A stretch of 19,879 nt of DNA from Dehalococcoidia bacterium. Its GTDB lineage: Bacteria > Chloroflexota > Dehalococcoidia > E44-bin15. Below the pieces are notes generated by a model. The model was not told the origin of the DNA. It did no database searches and saw only the letters and a program-made list of their open reading frames with translations. Where the stretch lies: positions 1 through 19,879 of the forward strand of contig JAUXBC010000007.1 in NCBI GenBank assembly GCA_030619615.1, read 5' to 3'. The position numbers and the translations under genes are program-made. Of this stretch, positions 1-7,231 are shown piece by piece; positions within the stretch are counted from its first letter, which is position 1, and each line of letters begins with the position of its first letter.

Positions 1-1214
1 AGAAACTCACTGGTTTCAGGATGAACTATCGCCGCCATGATACCGGGTAGCGGAACACCAAATGAACCGACCTTTGGCCTTCCCAATGGGTTGGCGTGAG
101 ATACAGAGCTGCACTCGGTCAAGCCGTAACCTTCGAGGATCTTGGACCCTGTCCTTCTCTCCCAATCGTTGACGGTTGACTCATGAAGTGTATCTGCGCC
201 ACAGGTGATCATCTTGAGCCGCTTCCAATTCACCCTTCCGGTCTTATCGTAGTCCTTGAGATATTCGTACATGGTTGGCACGCTGAAGAACGCCGTTACT
301 CTGTAGCTTTCGATGGCGGATAAAATATCATCAAGGTCAGGCGTGGTAAACAGAACCAGGGTTGATCCCTGAATCAACCCATTGAGCATAACCACCACTT
401 GGCCATAAATGTGGTAGAACGGCAGAAATGCCGGAACAACCTCTTTACCTTCCTCAAATATGGGCCAAAAGGCGTGGGTCTGCATCTGACAGGCGAGTAA
501 ATTATAGTGGGTTAGCACTGCACCTTTGGGCAAGCCTGTGGTTCCTCCGGTGTAAGGGAGTACAGCTATGTCTTCTTTGGCATTGATTTCGATTTTGGGG
601 GGATTTGGCGGGTATTTTTTTATTAGCTCTTGGAACTGGTGGAAGCCAGGCCTCTCAAGAATTCGGGGGCTGGGGACTTCCATCCTTCTATATACCCTTC
701 CCAGGACACTTTTTCCTGCGAGTTTCTTTGAGACAGGCAAATACTCCCCGATACTGGTCAGAATGACATTCTTGAGTTCCACTCCTGTCCTTTCAACGTT
801 ATCATAAAGGAAATCTTGGCACACAATGGACTTGGCTTCACTATCTTCAAGCTGATGCTTTACCTCAACGCTAGTATAGACAGGGCTGATCGGCGTTAGC
901 GTCGCTCCCGCTTTAAGCGCGCCAAAATAGGCAATGATGAATTGAGGACTGTTTAGCAGGTAGAGGGCAACTTTATCTCCCTTCTCAATCCCTAAGTCAT
1001 AAAGGGCTGTTGCGAATCTATCGACGTCCTCCCTTAACTCTTTAAAGCTTATCCTATTACCATAGAATATTACCGCGGTCTTATTTGAATATTTACTGGT
1101 TACCTCATCAAAGACTTCGGGCAAAGACCTCTCCGGAATTTCAATGTTTGCAGGAACCCCTTCAGGATAGAATTTTAGCCACGGTCTTTCATTGTACTTA
1201 GCCTTAGCCTCCAT
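1..1214 (-). CDS. fadD: Long-chain fatty acid-CoA ligase (AMP-forming), 3' end outside window
   Basis: This gene activates a carboxylic acid to its CoA thioester through an acyl-adenylate. The reverse strand is open without a stop from ATG at 1214 to the window edge, giving about 404 residues of a family usually 520-570 long, so the C-terminal domain is missing. Visible motifs are the phosphate-binding P-loop-like YTGGTTGLPKG near residues 218-228, the segment LPFYHIYGQ, and the adenylate-binding GYGLTECS near residues 363-370. The start is supported by the Shine-Dalgarno GGAAGGGGGG just upstream on that strand. The gene is divergent from the accessory genes to its right. The substrate cannot be read from the sequence: fatty or aromatic acids are both possible, and the nearby benzoyl-CoA-reductase-like genes make an aromatic substrate worth considering. 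The family call is firm; the symbol is generic. Confidence 0.93.
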   Translation of the reverse strand, partial: MEAKAKYNERPWLKFYPEGVPANIEIPERSLPEVFDEVTSKYSNKTAVIFYGNRISFKELREDVDRFATALYDLGIEKGDKVALYLLNSPQFIIAYFGALKAGATLTPISPVYTSVEVKHQLEDSEAKSIVCQDFLYDNVERTGVELKNVILTSIGEYLPVSKKLAGKSVLGRVYRRMEVPSPRILERPGFHQFQELIKKYPPNPPKIEINAKEDIAVLPYTGGTTGLPKGAVLTHYNLLACQMQTHAFWPIFEEGKEVVPAFLPFYHIYGQVVVMLNGLIQGSTLVLFTTPDLDDILSAIESYRVTAFFSVPTMYEYLKDYDKTGRVNWKRLKMITCGADTLHESTVNDWERRTGSKILEGYGLTECSSVSHANPLGRPKVGSFGVPLPGIMAAIVHPETSEF

Positions 1215-1397
1215 ATGCCCCCCTTCCACTTTACTTTCAGCCGACCAAACAATACTGCAAGAGAAGAAGTCCTGTCAAGGGCAACCCCCTGGCAGCGGGC
1301 AAGAGGGATGACGAGCCCGCTGGTATCTTCTGTCGGCTTCGGTATCATAGAGCCCCACAGCACCGGAACACCGTAGTCTCCGAGCCACGCAATCTTT

Positions 1398-1739
1398 TTA
1401 GGCATTATTTAAAAATTTTACAACTACCTGGAGACAAAAGGAATTCCTCGACAACGCTCCTGTAGCATACATGTGGGAGCAGCAGATACCGTCAAGCATG
1501 TTGACCCCGATGGAATAAATGGCTACTCGGCGCACAACCCTTTCCATGGCCTTCAATCCCCGCCGTCCGGCGGCGTTTATTAATGAAGCAGTTCCCCCCG
1601 GCTTGCCTTCTAGGAAAAGGGAAACTGCCTCCTCGATATCCCTGGCATCGGTCAGGGTGGGCTCAATGCCAAATTACGTTGCAACGGGCTCGCAATGGAA
1701 TCCCCTGCACGAGTAGCATATAATGGGCTTGGCTGGGTG
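1398..1739 (-). pseudogene. Possible decayed reading frame of unknown family
   Basis: On the reverse strand a frame of 114 codons runs from 1739 to a TAA at 1400-1398, broken by one in-frame TAA at 1676-1674. Upstream of the break it reads KPIICYSCRGFHCEP. Downstream it reads DARDIEEAVSLFLEGKPGG, then a Cys-containing stretch GICCSHMYATGAL. The composition looks protein-like (amphipathic helices, a CxxC), but I do not recognise the family. There is no good start codon and no ribosome site. The best guess is the remnant of a longer gene. It could equally be non-coding sequence that happens to be open, so confidence is low. Confidence 0.25.
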
Positions 1740-1929
1740 TCAATCTGGAGCTAGGACTCCCCGACATTGAACATTTTAGCGTTCTGTGCAGCAAACCCAG
1801 GCTAACACTTGCCTGAGGCAGTGCTTGATGTGATACACTTGTGGCCGCAAAAGTTCAAATTGTGAGGGGAAGCCGTAAATACCGCGGAGAGGAAGGTAGC
1901 TGTTGAATCGAGCCTCCCTGGGGAGGAGA

Positions 1930-1958
1930 TTGTTAAGTTGGCCAAGCACCCTTACTTA
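1930..1958 (+). promoter_or_regulatory. Candidate sigma70-type promoter, weak
   Basis: TTGTTA at 1930-1935 and TACTTA at 1953-1958 are separated by 17 nt and would place a transcript start near 1965, about 20 nt ahead of the GTG at 1985. The -10 is poor, so this is only a candidate. Confidence 0.3.
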
Positions 1959-1984
1959 AGAAACAATATAGACGGGGGTGAGAA

Positions 1985-2449
1985 GTGAACCACTGGATAA
2001 CTGTTCACTGGCCTCCATACGAGGACGAGGAGGAAGATACTGGGTGGAGGTAGTGGGTATTTCTGGCTGAAGGCTATCAAAACCTTGCCAGAGACCTTAG
2101 GCCAGGCGACCCTGTCTTCATTTACGAGACCCGCACGGCCCCAAGACGGAGAACAGATCGGAACTTTGTTGGCATCAAGAGATCGGGGCGGCAAGGACTT
2201 GTTGCTCTGGTGCGGGCAACTGGCAGTATTGAGGAGGATTTCGACGCGCAGCCAGAAACTTACGAAGATGGCAGAGAGCTCTGCTGGAGATTCCATGCAG
2301 AGACTAGATTAGAACGACCGGGGTTTTGTTCCCTCGCCGACATCCGCAGAGTGCTTGGGTACGGTGACCGATACTATTTTAGAATTCCAGGCGGGTTAAG
2401 GAAGCTCACTGAGGCCCAGTTCGCTGCACTCCTTCAGCGATTCCGCTAG
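1985..2449 (+). pseudogene. EVE/PUA-like domain protein interrupted by an in-frame TAG
   Basis: From GTG 1985 the frame runs 154 codons to a TAG at 2447-2449, with one internal TAG at 2051-2053 (codon 23). The start has a strong Shine-Dalgarno, GGGGGTGAG, a few bases upstream. The product begins MNHWITVHWPP, then after the break has DLRPGDPVFIYE and GLVALVRATGSIEEDF, and ends with LTEAQFAALLQRF. The pattern of an N-terminal W-rich strand, a 'PGD.VF.Y' strand and a 'G.VA.V.ATG' strand resembles EVE-type PUA-fold proteins, which bind modified bases and often lie near restriction or defence genes. The family call is from pattern memory. The TAG falls in a variable loop, not at a known key residue, so a recent nonsense mutation is the simplest reading. 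Recoding or a sequence error is also possible. Only 62 nt separate it from the next gene. Confidence 0.6.
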
Positions 2450-2511
2450 TCTTCGGGGTTGCCGGTGCCTAAGATGATTTTGGAGCGTTAGATGGAAGTA
2501 AAGGCAAGACC

Positions 2512-3117
2512 ATGAATGTTGTGGAGAAGAAGGTAGCTATAGCGACTGCCTGAGGTAAAGGAAAGAAGCACGGGCCTTTACCCGCGTGGAGGTTGTTTAC
2601 CTCCTCGCGCATCAAGGCGGTGTATTATCGGCGCTGCGGTCAGCCAATGTTCATATTGAGCAGCCAATATGGACTCATACCGTCAGAGAAAGAGATTGCC
2701 GCGTACGATATGATCATGACCGAGGAACGGGCAAGGGAACTAGCACCCCAAGTCGCTCAGATAATAAGTGGATTCGACTGGGCAATCTACTATCGCACGG
2801 GTGCCAGAGAGACCTACGTTAATTGCATAAGGCAGGCTGCGCGGTTAATCAACAATAAGCTCATGGAGTTAGGGGATAAGGCAGGTATATCACCGCTCCC
2901 TTACCCACTACAAGGTCTGCTTATTGCTGATATCCAGGAGGGTCTCAGAAAAGTCGGGCTTACGGACTATTTGAGCGGCTATGCAGGCCAAATATGTGGT
3001 ATGATCACGGAATTAAAGAGTGCCAAGCAAGTTGTTGATGAGATAGTCGAGGGAGCCCTCAAGATTCTGAAAGAGACGCTTCCAACCGAGGTTATCACCG
3101 GCTCAATGGCAGAGTAG
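2512..3117 (+). CDS. DUF6884-like protein with in-frame UGA at the conserved Cys (candidate selenoprotein)
   Basis: Reading from ATG 2512, thirteen codons (MNVVEKKVAIATA) lead to TGA at 2551-2553, after which the frame is open for 187 codons to TAG 3117. Reading through gives VAIATA-U-GKGKKHG, then LFTSSRIKAVYYRR, MFILSSQYGLIPSEKEIAAYD and GFDWAIYYRTGARE. This matches the DUF6884 layout I know: an N-terminal strand ending in a '(S/G)CgK.K' motif, a 'YtS..Fk.a..Y' helix, 'FILSakYGLi.p...i.pYD', then a C-terminal helical part. The TGA occupies the Cys of the first motif, one base from TGT/TGC. Two contiguous hairpins follow at once (see 2554-2609). The function of the family is unknown to me; the motif faintly resembles the 'PCS..KPY' motif of archaeosine-synthase-type domains. 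The alternative is a pseudogene with one nonsense change, or a shorter protein re-initiating downstream (for example at GTG 2593). No selenocysteine machinery lies in the window. About 200 codons in all; it lies 51 nt upstream of the dehydratase-family genes. Confidence 0.6.
2554..2609 (+). promoter_or_regulatory. Two contiguous hairpins right after the UGA (candidate bacterial SECIS)
   Basis: Directly after TGA 2551-2553, GGTAAAGG (2554-2561) pairs perfectly with CCTTTACC (2575-2582) around a 13-nt loop. The next base begins a second hairpin: CGCG (2583-2586) with CGCG (2606-2609), a T-T mismatch, then GGAGGT (2588-2593) with ACCTCC (2599-2604) and a loop TGTTT (2594-2598). Bacterial SECIS elements lie inside the coding region just downstream of UGA, with a small apical loop carrying G (often GU) early on, as TGTTT does. 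The loop starts 40 nt after the UGA, slightly beyond the usual range unless the first hairpin shortens the path. An alternative stem, 2569-2574 with 2582-2588 (one bulge), puts a 7-nt loop 21 nt after the UGA but lacks the early G. Pairings were found by eye. Confidence 0.45.
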
Positions 3118-3168
3118 AAAAAGGTAGTTTCACGGTTAAATGCTTTTAAGAGAGGCAAGGGGGTAAAA

Positions 3169-4305
3169 ATGACGACCAAGGTTAAAAAAGCTTATAGCTT
3201 AGTCCCATCACAAAACCAAAGCTTGTTGGATTGGAAGAAGCAGGGCAAGAAAGCGATCGGCGTGTTTTGCCACAACATCCCTCGAGAAATGATTTACGCT
3301 GCTGGCCTTCTACCGATCAGGCTTTTGGGGAACACCGAGCCTCTCCAAAAGGCAGCGGATCGCTTTCGCTATTGTTGCTACTATTCCAGGAGCACCTTCG
3401 AGATGGCTCTAAGAGGAGACCTTGATGCACTGGATGGGCTTTGCATGATAGACATGTGTGACACACAACGCTATGGGTTCGGTTTCTGGCAGAAATATCT
3501 CACCAAGTTCCCATATATTTACTTTTTTATTCCCATCCTCTACACCAGAGCAACAGGGGCACTGCAATTCTATATGGTGGAGCTGGATTATTTTAAGAGA
3601 TCACTAGAGGAACTTTCGGGCAATGAAATTACTAACCAATCGCTCGCAGAAGCGATAGAACTTTATAACAAGAACAGGGCACTGCTCAAGGAGATATACG
3701 ATTTGAGAGGTAAAGGGGTTCTTTCTGGGCTTGAAGTGGCAGAAGCAGCTCTTTCGAGCACCCAGATGCCACCAGAGAAAAATAATAGGCTCCTATCCAG
3801 CCTTGTAGAGGAGGCAAAAAACCGGAATAACCCCCCTTTTAATGGTCCAAGGCTGCACCTCTCCGGTAGCCTTATGCCTAACCTCGATTTTTTCAAGCTG
3901 GTGGAGGATTGTGGAGGAATGGTTGTTTCCGACGACCTTTGCATTGGAAGCAGGTATTTCTGGGAGCCGATATATACCTCCCTGGATCCCTACGAAGCCA
4001 TTGCTACCTGTTATTCAGTAGACCAGAAAATCATGTGCCCTTCAATGCAGAACCCGGAGAGTTCCGAAATAAGGGTTGCCTTCATTACTGAGTTGATGAG
4101 GAGGTATAATGCTGACGCTGTTTGCTTCGTAAATCAAATGTACTGTGGATCTCATTTTATGGATTATCCTTACGTTAGCAATGCATTGAAGGAGAAGGAG
4201 ATACCGACTCTGCTCATTGAGATGGAGCAGGAGGTCGCCCCAGCTGCCGTGAAAACGAGGGTGGAGGCATTTCTCGAAATGCTAAAAGAAGAGAAGGGAG
4301 AGTAG
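3169..4305 (+). CDS. 2-hydroxyacyl-CoA dehydratase / benzoyl-CoA reductase-family subunit (BcrC/HgdB-like)
   Basis: A 378-residue member of the family that carries [4Fe-4S] clusters and makes radical ketyl intermediates, either dehydrating 2-hydroxyacyl-CoAs or reducing aromatic CoA esters. The layout fits: an N-terminal '(I)GVFCHNIPREMIYAAGLLPIRL' type motif near residues 30-52, cysteines at 69/70, 92 and 97, DDLCIGSRYFW around C258, C290 in IMCPSMQNP, C326 in NQMYCGSH, and a C-terminal EMEQEVAPAAVKTRVEAFL typical of the family. Length is close to BcrC. AAGGGGG five bases before ATG 3169 supports the start. It is followed after one base by its partner, so the two should form a heterodimer. 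The ATP-dependent activator that such enzymes need is not in the window. The substrate cannot be assigned; the family call is firm. Confidence 0.88.
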   Translation: MTTKVKKAYSLVPSQNQSLLDWKKQGKKAIGVFCHNIPREMIYAAGLLPIRLLGNTEPLQKAADRFRYCCYYSRSTFEMALRGDLDALDGLCMIDMCDTQRYGFGFWQKYLTKFPYIYFFIPILYTRATGALQFYMVELDYFKRSLEELSGNEITNQSLAEAIELYNKNRALLKEIYDLRGKGVLSGLEVAEAALSSTQMPPEKNNRLLSSLVEEAKNRNNPPFNGPRLHLSGSLMPNLDFFKLVEDCGGMVVSDDLCIGSRYFWEPIYTSLDPYEAIATCYSVDQKIMCPSMQNPESSEIRVAFITELMRRYNADAVCFVNQMYCGSHFMDYPYVSNALKEKEIPTLLIEMEQEVAPAAVKTRVEAFLEMLKEEKGE

Positions 4306-4306
4306 G

Positions 4307-5644
4307 ATGGCAACTGAAGAGAGGAAGACTGAGAGAGCGATAAAGGGTGTCCAATCCACCAGGCCAGTCTCTAAGTGGCTAAAGACCTATTTTTTCGATA
4401 GCTTTGAGGCTAAGAAGACTGGGGAGAAGGTCATCGCCTGGGCTGGCGGTTATACCGTCTATGAGATAACACATGTGTTTCCCATGATTATCCATATGGT
4501 TGATAACTTTGGCGCCTTTATGGGGACCCGACAGTTGAGCAGCCGACCGATTGAGCTGGCTGAGGGGATGGGTTATAGCCATAGTTCTACCTGCTCGTAC
4601 TACAGGAATATCATTGGGTATATGCTTGAAGGTATAGGCGACCCTGAGTTCGCTAATGTAGTGGGTGCCCCAGCGCCAGATATTGTTCTTGGAGGGTTAC
4701 AGCCTTGCTTCATGCATGGCGAATCGTTCAGGATATTAGGCAGGCATTACGGGGTTCCCACCTTTGTCTTCGATAACCCTGCTATTCACCCGAGGATGGA
4801 TATCCATGAGGATGAAAAGAATAGCTGGGCGGAGCACAGCCATTGTGGTGGGGAGTATAAGCATAAGGTCGAATCCCATTATATGGATTATACCGTGGCT
4901 CAGGCGAAGGATCTGGTTGCCTTTCTGGAGAAGCATACCAAAACGAAATATGATGAGGGGAAATTCAGGGAGGTGCTCCAGCTTTCCGACAAGCAGGCCG
5001 AAATCTTTGAACAGATCTGGGAGTTGCGCCGGGCTTACCCCTGTCCTATAGGTGGAAACGACATGATGGCGTTGATTACCCCACAGCTTCTGTTGTCCGG
5101 GACCGAGCTCGGCGTCGAAATCTATGAAGGCGTTCTGAAAGAGGTCAAGGAGAAGGTGGAGAACAAGGAGGGAGGTATTCCAGAGGAGAAGTACAGGTTG
5201 GTTACCGATGCTATACCACCGTGGTACAACATGGGGGGACTTTATAACTATCTCAGGGAGAAAGGTGCCATCAGCGTAGCTGAGACATACACTATGATGT
5301 GGCAGCAACGGCTTGACCTTTCCCTCAAGCCAATAGAAACCCTTGCCGACAAAATTATGAGATGGTATACCCTCCCCTCTACACGGGAACGTGCTGACTC
5401 CCATCTCAGGCTATTAAAGCGCTTTGATGCTGATGGCTTGCTCTTATGGACGCCCATCTCCTGTAAAGTCTACCCCTGCTGGAACTCATCCTCGCGGGAT
5501 CTAGCCCGCGAATATGGATACCCAGTTTTGGAACTGGATATAGATCAAACAGACCCTCGTGATTACGATGACGCCGGGATAAAATCGAGGATAGACGGCT
5601 TCCTTGAAGTGATTGAAACAAGGAAGAGAGCGCAAAAGGGTTAG
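4307..5644 (+). CDS. 2-hydroxyacyl-CoA dehydratase / benzoyl-CoA reductase-family subunit (BcrB/HgdA-like)
   Basis: A 445-residue partner of the preceding gene. It has the BcrB-like segment ELAEGMGYSHSSTCSYYR with C96, GGLQPCFMHGESFR with C134, and a C-terminal ISCKVYPCW followed by REYGYPVLELDIDQTDPRD. These Cys groups are the likely [4Fe-4S] ligands. The length is near BcrB (about 430). Start ATG 4307 sits one base after the upstream stop, with GAAGGGAGAG as ribosome site inside the end of that gene, so translation is probably coupled. It could act on benzoyl-CoA-like, 2-hydroxyacyl-CoA or another CoA ester; the sequence alone does not say. Its N-terminal 40 residues are charged and carry no signal peptide, so it is cytoplasmic. 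Nothing is broken. Confidence 0.88.
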   Translation: MATEERKTERAIKGVQSTRPVSKWLKTYFFDSFEAKKTGEKVIAWAGGYTVYEITHVFPMIIHMVDNFGAFMGTRQLSSRPIELAEGMGYSHSSTCSYYRNIIGYMLEGIGDPEFANVVGAPAPDIVLGGLQPCFMHGESFRILGRHYGVPTFVFDNPAIHPRMDIHEDEKNSWAEHSHCGGEYKHKVESHYMDYTVAQAKDLVAFLEKHTKTKYDEGKFREVLQLSDKQAEIFEQIWELRRAYPCPIGGNDMMALITPQLLLSGTELGVEIYEGVLKEVKEKVENKEGGIPEEKYRLVTDAIPPWYNMGGLYNYLREKGAISVAETYTMMWQQRLDLSLKPIETLADKIMRWYTLPSTRERADSHLRLLKRFDADGLLLWTPISCKVYPCWNSSSRDLAREYGYPVLELDIDQTDPRDYDDAGIKSRIDGFLEVIETRKRAQKG

Positions 5645-5699
5645 CTTATCTAGTGGGGTTGGATAACCAATTTCAAGAGTGCTTTTACATAGCCAGACG

Positions 5700-6272
5700 A
5701 TGCATAGATTTTGCGAAAAGCAGATTGCCCCTGATATTCAGGAGTGTCTCAACGAGATGGAGCCCTGGGGGAAGGATGGCGTAAGGCAGCAGACAGAAAC
5801 GGATATCATACTCCGAGAACGGCGACATCTGATCATGGTGGAGTGCAAGCTTGGCAAGCCTGGTGAAATGGTTAGGGCCTGGTGCAGAAGTAAGCCAGGC
5901 ATGCGCCGTCAATACAGAGACTTTATGAAGGAACTAGACGTCAATCTGTTCTCCGATTCCTTCAACTACGACGAGGATGGAAACCGTTTCTACCAACTTT
6001 TCCGCAACTACCTTTTAGGTGCTGCCTTGTCTTCAAGGTGGAAAACCGACTTCTCGCTCCTAGTTATCGTGAACGCCGTGAACACAAACTTGGATGGCAA
6101 GAGCCATCCAGAGGAGTTTCGTTCTTTTCAGTCGCTATTGTCCGACTCGTCGAACACGCTGCTGGTAACTTGGCAGAAAATCTTGGATCGTCTAGGTCCC
6201 GAAGCAGGCCTGGATGCTTTGCAAGCATGGCTTTCAAATCATCCGCTGCTACAGTTGCATGACCAGCGATAA
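5700..6272 (+). CDS. PD-(D/E)XK nuclease-like protein, 5' end uncertain
   Basis: The 190-residue product has QTETDIILRERRHLIMVECKLG near residues 35-56, giving the spacing D...ExK of the PD-(D/E)XK nuclease fold (the TD aspartate, then the Glu and Lys of VECKLG). It resembles restriction-endonuclease-like proteins of the PGN_0703 kind, but that is a loose impression. The rest is alpha-helical, ending DALQAWLSNHPLLQLHDQR. No ribosome site precedes ATG 5700 or the in-frame GTG 5679. Another frame just upstream, from TTG 5659, reads LDNQFQECFYIARRCIDFAK and has GGGG before it, so a frameshift or lost 5' end near 5690-5720 is possible. It stands between two metabolic operons and shares their strand. 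Confidence 0.55.
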   Translation: MHRFCEKQIAPDIQECLNEMEPWGKDGVRQQTETDIILRERRHLIMVECKLGKPGEMVRAWCRSKPGMRRQYRDFMKELDVNLFSDSFNYDEDGNRFYQLFRNYLLGAALSSRWKTDFSLLVIVNAVNTNLDGKSHPEEFRSFQSLLSDSSNTLLVTWQKILDRLGPEAGLDALQAWLSNHPLLQLHDQR

Positions 6273-6628
6273 TATCGCCGCCTCTGGTTGAACAAAAGGG
6301 CGGAAAGTGCAACAAGGAGACCTCGTGGGGCTGGTGGCCCAGGTGATTTCGCCTTTTGACCAAACTACGAAAGAGACAGATTGAGGGATGGACGGGATTC
6401 GAGATCGGCATAGGCTGCAAGTTTGTAGGCCCGAGGCGAGCTTTACCTGACTATTGCGGAGAGCGCGAATATCTCTCGAAAACGGCGGCATTGTGCTCAC
6501 ATCAGGACCTAAGCGTCGAGGCCTTGTGGAAGATACCGGCGAGGGCCGTGTTCAAGACAGGTGGAATGAGTGAGGAACGAGTTTAGGACGGCACAACGTA
6601 ACTAAGGAATTGGAAGGAATCAGCTCAA
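6273..6628 (+). other. Gene-poor stretch, possibly a decayed gene
   Basis: No clear gene. A frame from GTG 6307, with AGGAG before the later in-frame GTG 6325, reads QQGDLVGLVAQVISPFD and is then broken by TGA codons. A different frame is open over 6356-6586 and reads EGWTGFEIGIGCKFVG. The two together could be one frameshifted relic. I do not recognise a family, and there is no terminator-like hairpin with a T-run. Confidence 0.35.
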
Positions 6629-6657
6629 TTGCACTGGAAGGAGCTCCATGTTATACT
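6629..6657 (+). promoter_or_regulatory. Sigma70-type promoter of the formate dehydrogenase operon
   Basis: TTGCAC (6629-6634) and TATACT (6652-6657) are separated by exactly 17 nt. The predicted transcript start near 6664 leaves a leader of about 85 nt before the GTG at 6749. No operator or riboswitch is recognised in that leader. Confidence 0.7.
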
Positions 6658-6748
6658 TCCCTGCGGCAGTTGGTCAGGTCACTTGGCGCCATAGCCTCAA
6701 CGGATAGTGACTGTGCCAAGGCGGCCAGTCTTATTTAAGGGGGGTTCC

Positions 6749-7210
6749 GTGGCAGAGAATGTAGATTTGTCAATCCTGGCTCAGATATTAGAGAAATACG
6801 AATCGCAAAGTGGCAACCTCATTGCGATACTGCAGGAAGCCCAGGAAGCCTACGGATACCTGCCTGGAGAGGTGCTGACCCATATACGCAGGGAGACGAA
6901 AATCCCCCTGAGTCGAATCTACGGGGTGGTAACCTTTTACGCCCAGTTCTATTTGACCCCACGGGGCAGAAATACGGTCCGAGTTTGCCGAGGAACTGCG
7001 TGCCATGTTCGGGGAGCGAAGTCAGTTTTGAGGACAGTAGAGCATTTCTTGGGAATTACCGAGGGCGAAACAACGGCCGATTATGAATTCACGCTGGAGA
7101 CTGTCGCCTGCTTGGGGGCGTGTGCTATGGGCCCGGTTGTGGTAATGAACGGTAGGTACTTTGGCAAAATGACGGCCGCCGGAGTTGAGACTGTCCTGAC
7201 AGCGCTATGA
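6749..7210 (+). CDS. nuoE: NuoE/HydC-like [2Fe-2S] subunit of NAD-linked formate dehydrogenase
   Basis: A 153-residue thioredoxin-fold ferredoxin of the complex I 24-kDa type. The cluster ligands are visible as CRGTACHVRG (C-x4-C) and CLGAC (C-x3-C), with the usual N-terminal helical part (EAQEAYGYLPGEVLTHI, YGVVTFYAQF). Such subunits sit beside NuoF/HydB and relay electrons to or from the FMN site. GTG 6749 is chosen because AAGGGGGG lies just upstream; the frame could start at GTG 6707 but that adds a basic stretch with no family match. The TGA stop is followed closely by the NuoF fusion, so the two are co-translated. In this operon it serves a formate dehydrogenase rather than complex I, since no membrane subunits are present. 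Confidence 0.9.
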   Translation: MAENVDLSILAQILEKYESQSGNLIAILQEAQEAYGYLPGEVLTHIRRETKIPLSRIYGVVTFYAQFYLTPRGRNTVRVCRGTACHVRGAKSVLRTVEHFLGITEGETTADYEFTLETVACLGACAMGPVVVMNGRYFGKMTAAGVETVLTAL

Positions 7211-7231
7211 TTGGTCGAGGAGAAACTTTGC

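Larger units (their letters stand above)
1215..1984. other. Gene-poor stretch between divergent genes
   Basis: No convincing intact gene is seen here. It holds the leader of the acyl-CoA ligase (AT-rich near 1400-1420, where a minus-strand promoter could lie), the possible decayed frame at 1398-1739, and a short inverted repeat CCTCC-CTGG-GGAGG at 1913-1926 without a T-run. A candidate promoter for the rightward genes lies at 1930-1958. The short open frames on either strand (for example 1175-1405 minus and 1519-1716 plus) overlap these features and show no family signal. Confidence 0.5.

Noticed and set aside
1175..1405. 76-codon minus-strand frame beginning MPKKIAWLGDYG
   Set aside because: It overlaps the start of the acyl-CoA ligase, lacks a ribosome site and family signal, and its C-terminal half is the ligase start read in another frame.
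1913..1926. Inverted repeat CCTCC-CTGG-GGAGG as a terminator
   Set aside because: Only 5 bp with no T-run on either strand; probably chance.
2051..2053. Pyrrolysine at the TAG of the EVE-like gene
   Set aside because: TAG is a common genuine stop here (both dehydratase-family genes, the small protein), the site is in a variable loop, and nothing near it suggests a Pyl-dependent enzyme.
2551..2553. TGA read as tryptophan (alternative genetic code)
   Set aside because: TGA is the genuine stop of nuoE (7208-7210), the NuoF fusion and other genes here, and the family position calls for Cys, not Trp.
4736..5404. Long open frame (222 codons) on the minus strand
   Set aside because: It lies antisense inside the intact BcrB/HgdA-like gene, has no family signal or ribosome site, and is explained by the codon pattern of the real gene.
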